From Casuarina equisetifolia (lineage: Eukaryota; Streptophyta; Magnoliopsida; Fagales; Casuarinaceae): DNA of 64,000 bases. The position numbers and the translations under genes were made by a program. Shown here piece by piece: positions 49,614-59,949 of the stretch; positions within the stretch are counted from its first letter, which is position 1, and the number at the start of each line of letters is the position of its first letter. The notes under the pieces were generated by a model. It was not told where the DNA came from. It ran no database searches and worked only from the letters and a program-made list of their open reading frames with translations. The stretch covers positions 29,037,745 to 29,101,744 of the forward strand of contig CM052357.1 in assembly GCA_028551475.1 (NCBI GenBank), in the 5' to 3' direction.

Positions 49614-50102
49614 AGACTAACCGATAAAAGAAGACTAGTTTGGTGGCTGCTGTCTCAAAGTAAGTAAGCTTTATCGCAGTGTTTCTGTGGAGAAGAGGAT
49701 GGAATCAACCCATGTGCAAGAAAAAATGGAAAATCAAAGTCGTCATATTTAAGAACCTTTGGTCATGCAGGGGTACGACAGCCACAAGAGTAAGCATTTA
49801 CGTCACTTCTAAGCGGACTGGAATGGAAGTCATCTTCTAGGTGCTATTTTGTGAATAAGAAAAAACGATCAGAAAACACATGGGCGTGCCACTTTGCACG
49901 CTCTGTGAAATAGCATGTCTTCTTCCACATCTACTGTGTCGACAGTGGTGGCTTGTGAGCGAGAGATTGGTCCAACACGTAAGCCAAATTCAGCTAAACT
50001 GGTCAGGTAACTTTTTGGGTTTCTAGGAAAGTTCAACATTCCAAACAGAATGAATCATGGACTAAGTAATCTTTAAAAATCAACCAACTGAAGAGTCTGT
50101 GC

Positions 50103-50114
50103 TTGACAAGTCAA
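50103..50114. promoter_or_regulatory. Inverted pair of W-box cores upstream of WRKY gene
   Basis: TTGACAAGTCAA reads TTGAC on both strands, with TTGACT on the minus strand. It lies about 490 bases before the ATG of the 298-aa WRKY gene. W-boxes (TTGAC[C/T]) are the binding sites of WRKY factors. Confidence 0.5.
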
Positions 50115-50554
50115 AAATCAGGACAAGTTACGGGGTTTGGGAGAAATTCACAAGTAACTTAACATAGAATTCCTAGGTCTCAACAATCTTATCTATTTCT
50201 CTATTATCAAATTGACAACTTAGAATTGATTATAGTGATACAATTCTTTTTTCTTTTTCTTTTTTCTCCTTTTGATTTCCTTGTGTGTTTGATTGATCTC
50301 AAGGAAAGAAGTTTAATTATTTCTAATATGGTTTAAAAATTCAACTTCAAGTACGACATCACAGCACTTCTGAACTAGGTCCTTATGACTTCACCATATT
50401 GCTTGTAGCCATCACTCTTGAATTGTCTTATTGTGACTTTCCAATACTTGAGGTGCATAAAAAATAATGCTTATCCAATATTATTAATAATTTGACATGA
50501 TAATCTTCACGTACATTCAAGTGTAAGCCAAATACTAATAACTCCAGTGGGATA

Positions 50555-51225
50555 ACGAAGCAGCATCCTCAAATTTGTTGGAGACCAAGGCAGAGTTAAA
50601 AAATGGTCTTTTGCTCAATTTTAATGTTTTTTTCACATTAAGCACAATAATTTGAAAGGTTAGTGAGACTTTATTTCTGTGCTTGCGTACGCAGTAGAAA
50701 GACTTTCAGTTGACTGCACAGCGGTCGATAATAAAGTGGCACTATTGACCATTTTTCGGGCCACCGCCCATCGACTCTAAAACATCATCCTGATAAAGAC
50801 ACCTCCAAATTGGGATCAATGCAATCCAGAACCAACTCTACCCAGTTGATCCTTGATCAACAATCTTAATTCTTTTAGTAATAAGGATTTGGTGTTTCTA
50901 GGAACAACACATGTATTGGAAGACACAAATCTTACGAGGTTTCATGACACAAATTCCACCAGTCATACGTAGCAAATAAATATAAGAAGATTGATTTTTG
51001 TGTCATCTTCTTTTCCTGTCTAATTACTTGCATTATTCTATGGAGTTTTATGGAATTCTATGGAATAACTAGTAACAGAACTCAAATAAGGATAACGATT
51101 TCTCAACCCAACCCTTTCTACACGTCTAGCTTTCTGCTGGTTTAAGGAGTCAGGTTTTGAATATTCTATGAATGACGTGACTTTATGGCAATCCTAAACA
51201 CAACTTGCAATACACTGCCACTGAA
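50555..51225. repeat. Direct duplicated block, copy A
   Basis: This copy aligns with 52135-53150. Shared stretches include CTCAAATTTGTTGGAG at the left, GGATTTGGTGTTTCTAGGAA and ACTTTATGGCAATC towards the right. Both keep W-boxes TTGACT and TTGACC 35 bases apart (here 50710 and 50745) and the 17-base inverted repeat at 50845-50861. It lies about 0.9-1.6 kb before the ATG of the 298-aa WRKY gene. No coding frame is shared, so this is a duplicated noncoding segment. Confidence 0.85.
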
Positions 51226-51227
51226 AG

Positions 51228-51748
51228 TGTTAGGATTGGTGAAACAATTAGGTTAAAGGGTATGATTGTCATTACAATCAGGGGTCTCTATGTAATTGTG
51301 GAACTAGAAAATATTTTCTAGATATAGTGGATTTCCTAGTAATGTTGGATTAAGATTTTTATCCTTATTCCTAGTAGTGTTGGAGTAGGATTCTTATCCT
51401 TATGTAGAAGTAGGTTTTCCTAGTAGTATTCAACTAGGATTCCTTTAGGGTTTCTCTATAAATAGGAGAAGTATAGAGAAACCTAATGGGCAAATTGAGA
51501 GAGTTCCCATGGGGGCTAATTGTTGAAGAATGCCCCTCTCATGGATTCAAGTTGATGAGAAAATCCATGAGATACCTATTTGTAGAAAGGGAATGTATGA
51601 GAAAATCTAATGAGAAGAGACTACAAGGGACGTAGGATATTGTGATGTTCTGAACCTCTTAAATTTGTTGTGTTTGGGTGTGTGCGTTCTTATATTTGTG
51701 TGTTCAATCTCTATGTGGATGATGCAACTTAGTTAAATTCTCCTAACA
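51228..51748. mobile_element. Solo LTR of an LTR retrotransposon, about 521 bp
   Basis: The element begins TGTTAGGA and ends TCCTAACA, a perfect 8-base terminal inverted repeat of the TG...CA form typical of LTRs. The flanking 5 bases are GAAAG (51223-51227) and AAAAG (51749-51753), a target duplication with one mismatch. A TATAAATAG box lies at 51457. The left part holds three imperfect repeats starting TCCTAGTA/G (51334, 51369, 51418). No internal retrotransposon domain follows on either side, so it is a recombined solo LTR. It lies at the right end of duplicated copy A and so was probably inserted after the duplication. Orientation follows the TATA box, reading plus. Confidence 0.8.
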
Positions 51749-52134
51749 AAAAGTTCTTAAGTTTGTCTAATCGATTGCAATCATTAACTTGGACTCAGCC
51801 ACCATGAGTTGCTCGTACTAAGGGTAAAGAGAAGTGTTAAAAATAATAGTTGATTCTATAATTATATTGGTACTAAAATTGAGGTTCAAGTTTAGCATTG
51901 CATTATTTATAGACTAGATTTTTATAATTTTATCTCAACGAATATAACATTACTCTTGTATTGTGTTGTTTTGATTTCTCACTACAAAGGAATGTATTAA
52001 CAATTATCTTATATGTTTATTTATTCCTTCTCTTAACAACTAGTTCTAGCAATATGAGCTAAAACAAATAGTGTCTTGAGAATCTCTAAATAGATGTTAT
52101 CTAACTTGAAAATCAACTCAGTTAGATCAATTGG

Positions 52135-53150
52135 GAGCATGGAGCAACATACTCAAATTTGTTGGAGCCCTACATAGAGTTGAAAAATGGAATTTAGTTC
52201 AACTTTAATGTTTTGTCATAGACAAAAGGCTTATATTGAAAAGACACAATTTTTAGATCATGTTTAAATATTAAAAAATGCTTCCAATTTTAAGCTATAT
52301 TTTAGGTTAGATTATAGATCTAATAGAATGATATCAAAATCCAAGTTGATTCACTACAATTTTGCTCAACCTTGAGCTCTTATAACGTACTCTACGTGTA
52401 ATGAATATTTATTCTACCTTATTCAACCTTGAATTCAAAGTATCCCCAATGTGTAAGAAAATGTAAGAGACGGAAATTTCACGTTAGGAAGATATGATAC
52501 TTTGATGATGTTTAAAATACAAAAACATAGTCTTTCAACTCATAACCTATCTTTTAAATTAGTTGTGTTTATTTTTCATTCTTTTCACATTAACCAGAAC
52601 AATTTCAAGGTTGCTGAGGTTTTATTTCCATATTGCGTGCACGGTACAAAGACCTTTAGTTGACTGGAAAGCAGTAGGGAATAAAGCAGCACTATTGACC
52701 ATCTTTAGAGCCACTGTCCCCGACTTCAAAACATCATCTTGAAAAGGACACTTCCAAATTATGACCAATGCAATTGAGAACCACCTCCATGCAGTTGATC
52801 CTTGATCAACATTCTTAACCTTTCTAGTTGATTAAGGATTTGGTGTTTCTAGGAACAACACGTGTATTGGAAGACAAAAAACTTACGAGGTTTCAGGACA
52901 GAACTTCCACCAATCCTATTAAACTAAATATAAGAAGATTGCTTGCTTTTTCATCTCCTTTTCCTGTCGAATTACTTGTATTATTCTATGGAATAACTGT
53001 TAAAGGACACAAATAAGGATAAGGATTACTCAACCCAAACCTTTCCACACGCCTAGCTTTCGGCTGGCTCAAGGAGTCGGGTTTTGATTATTATATGAAT
53101 GGCTTGACTTTATGGCAATCATGAATTCAATTTGCAACACACTGTCATAG
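52135..53150. repeat. Direct duplicated block, copy B
   Basis: The partner of copy A. It contains about 370 extra bases (roughly 52225-52590) not present in A. The W-boxes are at 52660 (TTGACT) and 52695 (TTGACC), the same 35-base spacing as in A, and the 17-base inverted repeat is at 52794-52810. The two copies differ at many positions, so the duplication is old. Confidence 0.85.
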
Positions 53151-56100
53151 TGATCTTAGTATCTTCATGAAGGCTGACGACCTTGACAAGCAATGGGAAA
53201 TGGAGAATGGACATAATAAATCAAAAGTTCTTACCTTTTGAAAATTTTAGGATGGTAGGCTGCCTTTTGTCTTCCCTCTCTCTTTTCAACAACCTTCAAG
53301 ACATCTTCCAAATCTTTTCCCTTCCTCCTCCGATATCTTCAAAGATATAAAGTGTCTTATAATATCTACTCGCAAACACTTTTTTCATCCTTTGATTCTT
53401 CCAAATCCTTTTTTTTTTTTTAAATTCAAGGCCCATTCAAAAGCACAATAAAGTGTTGAAACTTAGAAGAAATGCATGAAGATTTTCAGAAAAATCAGAA
53501 GAAAAGACAATCATTCTTATCTCTAAAACCCATGTTAAAAAATTTAGTTCTACCCAAAATTCACTCAAGTGTTTCAGAGCTTTCTTTTTTATGAAGAAAA
53601 TTACAAAGCAATATCTACATAAAGTGAAACTTATGTCATTCTATTTTTAATATGTACATTTATCCTAGATGTAAGAAATCACTTTTTATAGAGATATTTA
53701 TTCCCCTACAAAAAGGATATTATCCTTGAACTTAAACTCTTATACTGTATTAGAAAACTTATTCCTACTCAAAATTTGATTCAAGATTTAAATAATATAA
53801 AGTAATGCTGCATTGTTTTTAATAGCTTACCTTTTCTATACATTGTAAAATCATCGAAAAGAAAGAAATGTGTTAAACCCTCTTGGTTCACGTGAAAGAT
53901 CTTGTAAAACAAATATTTAAGTTTGACTCCTTGGGTAACAAAATCATGGTGGGAGTTTTGGATTATTAGAAAAAGAGAATTTAATACTATTGGTGATAAC
54001 AAAAATATGATTTCAATTATTCCAACATCAATTTCTATAAAAATTCTATTGTAAGTAAAAGAAACATGAAATCTGAATAGTGTAATTCATCGATTCTTTT
54101 GTTGAAATAGAAGTTCTCCAAGTTGTCTTCGTTTGTCCTTCAACTTCTCTTAAATTTTTTTCAGACAACATATCTTCCCTCTTGCATGTTCATCATGCGG
54201 TCATCACCTTTACGTGGACGGCTAAACACCGGGGTCGACAAGAATGAAGGTCACCGTACGGCGGCCAAAAAGAAGTAAAAGTCTTTGCTGAAGCAGTCAA
54301 TGGCTTATCTTGAAAGTCCGTCGCCACAGCTCTAGAAAAGGGATAAAGCCAAAGACAAACGAATCAAAGGATGCATGAAGTTTCCGACTTGACCTAAGTC
54401 GTCGATTCCCCTGCCTGTCCATTTGTGTACGAGTCACCCTTCGTGATGTTTCTGGCCCAACCGGCGAGGTGCGTCTGGTCCACATTTCCTACTCCCCTTT
54501 GATTTCTTAAGTCTCTACTTTTGTATTTTCTGCTACCCGTATCCTTTGAAGCTTCCAGGAAGAGAAGGAGATAGGGAAGAAGCATGAAGTTTTATATGAG
54601 TGGGAGTACTTGAGGGAAGACTCTCATCCTTAGCAGCAAAGTCAATTTTGATTCTAGTATCTTCTCATAAAGCCAAAAGACCCAATCCAAAAATTAATTT
54701 AAGAATTAAGAATTTGTTTAATGCTTTATCTAGGATTCACCTTAAAGATCTTATTTTTTAATATATGATTTTCATCTTGCATATACTTTGTCCACAAGGT
54801 TGTACATGACGTGGTGGAATTAACTTTGTTGGATCTTATAACAACCTTAGGGTGGAGTGAATTAGATTTTTTAAAAGTTCTTAACTTTTTTGTTTTAACT
54901 AAGTGAATCAATTAAGGTAGCAAGTAAAGTATTTATACAACACAGACAAAAATTTTTGAAAGGTAGTTTGGCCTAAGTTATCTCAGTATCTACTCCAACC
55001 CACTCTAACAACCTATTAGAGTCACTCTTCTAATCAATTTACTATTAATTACAAAAGATATCCAACTCCTTACAAGAGATAACTAATCCCTTAAACCCAA
55101 TTACAAGTTCTTTCTCAAATATTACAAATTTCAAACTTAACTTTTATAAAATATGCAAAATATACAGTTCAAAAGTTTCAAATAAGTTCTACAAAGTTAT
55201 TACAATATAATTTGAACAAAAGTTTCAAATTTCGTTCAAACCTTAGCATTGTTATCCATTTTTCTACAAAATATTCTAGCATTATTTTTTCTTATTTAAA
55301 CCAATAAATAAGCAATGATTTTAATTATAATATTTTCATATTATAATTTTCTATTTATGTCATCATCAAAATATATTCTAACAAACTTAACTCTAATATT
55401 GTGTTAAAGGTATTAAAGATAAATTTAAAAGTTAGTTCAAGATTTAGATAGACCTTTTTTCATTTAATTTTTACCTTAAAAGATCTCATATTTTGATGTA
55501 AAACTCTTATCTTTGACTTAAGATTTTAGTTAACCATCTTGCTTTCCAAGTCTTTCTAGGGATGAATTCGAGGTGTTCAGAATATATCACCATCATGGGA
55601 TGAACAGTTTATTCATTGATTAATTTGCATGTGCAGGTACTCTAAAACCTAAATGGTCCCCTCCAAGAAGGGCGGTAGTGTCGGTTTTATAACGGATGTG
55701 ATAAAATGTCTTAATGAGCTTATAAATAATTAGACTTTTGCTCCTCACTAGACTTTACCTACCAAGAGCTTGAACGTACAGTAAATTATGTTGTCAGGCC
55801 ATGTTAGACTTATGAAGGCAACAATATGAAGTCTTATTGAACAATGCACTCAAAAGGAAACGTGTTACAAATCTTGGTTTTACAATCATCCATTAATGAC
55901 ACGGAGTTTGAATCTTGACAATTTGTTATCACTTCGTGTTAAGTCAGCTGAACAACCTAACCCACTGGTCCATATCTTACAATATTAGGTGCAGTAGTCA
56001 AAAATCTCTAGTTATTTTTGTGACTACAAAAGTGCCCATCCCTTCTTTTCTTCCCACGAGTCGAGTTATTTAAAGATTGTTTGAAATCTTGAACACAGAA

Positions 56101-57437
56101 CATGCAGTAATAGGAATCTGCACAGCAAACATCTGTTACATTAAATGAGTTTGTCCTTGGGGATTGATTGTGTCATCACAACTCCTTTTGTTATTTAAAC
56201 TAGAAAACAAAGCATAGTTAGTTGTTGAATCTTCATGCGATCGATAATGGGATATGAAAGACCGGTGAAACTTTGCATTAAGTCTAAGAGATTAGTGGAG
56301 TGAGATAACTACTATTTTTAATATATTACATCATCTCGAGCATGGAGAAAATGCTAAAACTTAAAATGTAAACAATTGAATGATATGAAAAAATTACAAA
56401 GATTTAATTTATAAATGTGAAGTATTGAGTTTGAATATAAGATTTAATACTATATTAAAAATGGACAGACTTTGTCTTTTAAAACTAGTTATTGAAATAT
56501 ATATATTATATATATTAGGTAAATAGAGTTTGTGGGCATGGCGTTTTGAACTCAGGACTTAAGTAACTAGTATCTAAGTACTATATCATTAGCTTTTAAC
56601 TATTTGGAAATATTTAAAAGATGTTAGCCTAGGATATTTTAGTGGAACAACAACTCTATTGAATTCGCAGGAGTAGGAAGTTGCAGTCCCTACTTCGTCC
56701 GAAGTCCTTTTTATCTTCTATTCTGGGTATCCTGAAGTATCTGATGCTGCCCACTGACAATCTAATCCGGATTGTCGGCGATGACGGGGGGCTAAAAAAG
56801 TAGTGCCTTTTTGGGTGGACAACGTGGGTCTCACTCTTCGGCTTCTTTAACATAAGTTGGAAAAAGAGTGGAAACTTCGCTCCTTTGCAGCGTTATTGGA
56901 CTTATTCTTATTCTTCTTTGAATTTCCTCAAGATGGGTATTGGAGGACCCATCACATACATCTGTTTCCTTATTGCTAATTTCTTCATTTTGCTGCTTTT
57001 CCCTTAATAGTGTTTTTCTTATGAATGAACTAATTTATTAGTATTTCTTCCTTATTTATTTTTGATTAGGCAAAAAGAGAGCAGTAAATAAGTGTCGGAT
57101 CCGAAACTGGTTAGGCAAAGAAGGTTTTGAGCCGCTAGTAATTTTGCTGGACTATTAACAAATTGACAAATACTTCTTCCTTATTGCTATTTCATAGATA
57201 ATTCTATGTTCGATTAAGTACATGCTTAAACAACAAGAATCTCGCGTTTGGTTCTGACAAATGCTTCACTTCCCCTTAAATTCTTAACAAGTACTGGTGA
57301 TCATCAACCCCACTAAGTAAATCCTCGTAAAGGGGCACATTCTTTTTTCTTGAATTCCTATATTTACACACCCAAACTCCATATTGTAACCAAGACAATA
57401 ACATAAACTCTCTGCATCCATATTTCTTCACAGCTTC
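53151..57437. other. Intergenic between the two WRKY genes, no gene seen
   Basis: AT-rich sequence, with a somewhat more GC-rich patch at 54,180-54,600 and another at 56,650-56,850. Neither patch has a recognisable coding frame. A SINE-like pair of Pol III boxes lies near 56,543-56,594. Confidence 0.6.
56543..56594 (-). mobile_element. Possible SINE fragment (tRNA-like A and B boxes)
   Basis: On the minus strand an A-box-like AAAGCTAATGATATAGT is followed about 40 bases later by a B-box-like GAGTTCAAAAC. The order and spacing fit a tRNA-derived SINE head, but the boxes are degenerate. Confidence 0.25.
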
Positions 57438-59382
57438 TCACTTCAGACTGGAGTCTAAAATTCTTCCTGAAATGGCTGCAGCAAGTGCTGCTGTGAAATT
57501 GGGATCTCTGGTTAAGGAAGAAGCCATTTGTTGGACCAAAAACTGTTGAAAGGGCGGCGAGTCAACTTCTGGGATGGAGTTCTTGGTGCTGCTATAGCTC
57601 TGTGGCGCGATCTGATCAAGAGTCACTGTCGGAGCTGAAGATCTCATGGAGGATGAGATCTGAACAGAACCAAGGTTTGAACATTGTGTTGACGCTAATT
57701 GTACTTCAGCTTGAGAAAGTTGCATGTGGTTGTGCTCTCCTTCATAAGTAGCTACTAGGATAGATGGATCTTGAGCACTTCTTTGAACCTAAAGATGAGA
57801 AGGAGAAGGGAAAGTATTATTAATTGGCATGGAGTTAAAATTAAAATTAACATTAAAGTAATAATTTTTTTAATTAGTCAATTTCCAAGGAGCATAGGAA
57901 CTTTCAATTATTAAGGGGACTTTCCTAGCCTAGTGATAATTGGGTCAAATCCTTGATTAGCAAGTCTATTTGATCATGGGTTTGAATCCCTTAACTGAAG
58001 AAAAGAAAATTTTTTAATTAGAGTTTCTTCATGTTAGCTTTAGATATGAAATTAAGCAATCCCTTCTGATGTGTTATTAGTAGAAACTATTATGGTGAAC
58101 AAAGAGAAGACTCTTAGAAGGAAATACTTGGTATGAAATCTGTCAAATAATAAAAGCTTTGTTGTCATATTAATATGAAGATGTAAAATTCTTGATATTC
58201 TTTGAAATCGTTTTATAAATTTGTTTACCTTCTTCTTCACAGGACAGATTGGTGCATAAGAGCACTTAAAATAAGCTCTAGGAGATGGGTTGTCTCTAGT
58301 GACCTTCTGACCATACTTTCTCCATTGATATCCGTCCCTCACGGTCTGCAATGAATGAAGATTTCTTAATACTTGGAAACTAAGTCAACTTCTATGTATT
58401 TAACATACAATGTAATGCATATTTGTTTCACAACAATCTTGGAAACTTCGAAGTACTCACCAGGCTTTTATCGGATGCATCCGTCTGTACATAAACCCTT
58501 GAAGTCCTTGTCTTGATGTCCTCCCTCTGTCTTTTACACGACTCTTCCTCGCTGGTGCTGCACTCAGCGAAATAGTCACTGTCGACCTTTCTCTTCCCGG
58601 GATTGAGGAGATCTTGTGCGTAGTTCTTGCTCGCCAGCTCGATCAAATGGTTTTGTAAAACGGTGTAATTCTCACAGAGGTGAGCTACCTTTTGGGTCAG
58701 TTTCTTGTTCTCAGAGGATATCCGATCTAGCTCCCCGGCTAGGCCTGCCTGTTAGCAAGATCAAATTTGTAATTTAGATGAAGAAACGAGGCTGAAAAGT
58801 TCAGTGAAAGAAGAAGAAGAAGAAGAAGAAGAAGAAGAAGAAGAAGAAGCTCATCAAACTTATATTTGGGTTGTTTTCATAACAAATTTTAGGAGAAGAA
58901 TGACTTGGATAAAACCTGACAGATAATAGTTTTGAGAGGAGAAGAAGAAGAAAAGGCCGATATAACTTGGAGAAGTTCTTGTGATCTTGGAAATTGTTAG
59001 TCAAAAAAAAAAGAAGAAAAAAACACTCGTAGAATCATAGAGGAAATCTCAAGTTTAAGTCCTGTTTGGCCGAGCAGAAAATTTACTGGAGACCAAAAAT
59101 CAAATACAGATTGGGATCTCACCTCTTCCTGAAACGGTGCTTTCCCATCAAACTCAGAGAACTCTACCACAGACTCTCGCTTCTAGTACGAATGACATAA
59201 TATTTATAAGTTTCAAAGTTCTAATAACATGAACAAACAATACGTAGGATGGGATTTATCAGATTAAGCGTTTTACTAACCATAGTTTCTTCTTTCAGGT
59301 GGCTTGAGGGATTAAGGTTGAGGTCGAGGGAAATGCCCATGCACTTAGAATCCATTGCAGAGGCTGCCTCAGAACTTAACAT
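57438..59382 (-). CDS. WRKY40: WRKY40-like transcription factor, group IIa
   Basis: Five minus-strand exons join in frame: 59382-59281, 59182-59123, 58748-58461, 58345-58229 and 57788-57438 (TGA), for 305 aa, close to Arabidopsis WRKY40 (302). WRKYGQK is at 158-164 and the finger is C-x5-C-x23-H-x-H (Cys178, Cys184, His208, His210), with the PVKKK/VQR intron. The N-terminus has SLDLNLNP, an LxLxL (EAR-type) motif at residues 19-23 that commonly recruits TOPLESS co-repressors. Residues 55-95 form a leucine-zipper-like coiled coil, and GKRK at 105-108 is a likely nuclear signal. WRKY40 is generally a repressor in defence and ABA signalling. A second ATG at residue 10 is a possible alternative start. 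It shares gene structure, the C-terminal [15 protein letters not shown] segment and orientation with the WRKY gene at 48-49.6 kb. Confidence 0.95.
57926..57990 (+). mobile_element. Possible SINE head in WRKY40-like intron 4
   Basis: TAGCCTAGTGATAA (A-box-like) at 57926 is followed by GGTTTGAATCC (B-box-like) at 57979. The spacing of 53 bases is that of an internal Pol III promoter as in tRNA-derived SINEs. It lies antisense in the intron, and there is no clear 3' tail or target duplication. Confidence 0.35.
58808..58849. repeat. (AAG)14 microsatellite in WRKY40-like intron 2
   Basis: Fourteen uninterrupted AAG units on the plus strand, (CTT)14 on the coding strand. They lie about 60-100 bases before the acceptor of exon 3. 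Confidence 0.95.
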
Positions 59383-59449
59383 TTTGTACTGAGGCTTATG
59401 GTCGAAAAGTGGTCAATTGAATGAATGGAAAAACCTCAAGGACTGGGGA

Positions 59450-59456
59450 TTATATA
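59450..59456 (-). promoter_or_regulatory. TATA box of the WRKY40-like gene
   Basis: TATATAA on the minus strand, about 70 bases before the ATG at 59382, set in a GC-rich context. A transcription start near 59,425 would leave a leader of roughly 40 bases. Confidence 0.55.
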
Positions 59457-59656
59457 GCCCGGGCATGTGGAAAAAGGGAAGCCTCCAGGAAATTGGTGAA
59501 CACAGAAAAAACACGGAGAAAAAGAGTGGGGGCAAGAAAAGCTGAGGTCGGATGTGTAAAGAATCCTGCAATGACGTTCTTGGAGGCGTCAAGGACAAGA
59601 ATACCAACTCTAAATTAAAGCAGATATAGCTTTCACTTGGATAAGCAAAACTTTCC

Positions 59657-59663
59657 GTTGACT
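59657..59663 (+). promoter_or_regulatory. W-box upstream of WRKY40-like gene
   Basis: TTGACTA, a W-box TTGAC[C/T] match, about 275 bases before the ATG. A reverse-oriented site (GGTCAA) at 59411 lies close to the presumed transcription start. Confidence 0.4.
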
Positions 59664-59949
59664 AGAAACTTATCTTGCTTGCCGGCCTTGCATGCTTCTG
59701 AGCTACACTAGAAATATAAGAAAACTCAAGCATGTTTCCATGGTAATACGGCGGAATTACAGTACAATAAAGGGGCTGGATAGGCCCCCACCGTCGCTGT
59801 CTATGGCTATGAAAGCAACTTGGCCAGATATTTTTCGTCTTGGTCTTCTTTCTTATTGACTGCAAACCCAAAAAGTTATGATTGGCAACACGGTTTTGAA
59901 GCTTCCTCTCACCCGTTTTACAACCACTCCATGACTTTTTTGTTCACCA

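Noticed and set aside
54180..54600. GC-richer patch considered as a gene or organelle DNA insertion
   Set aside because: I could match it to no protein, rRNA, tRNA or organelle gene; frames are short on both strands.
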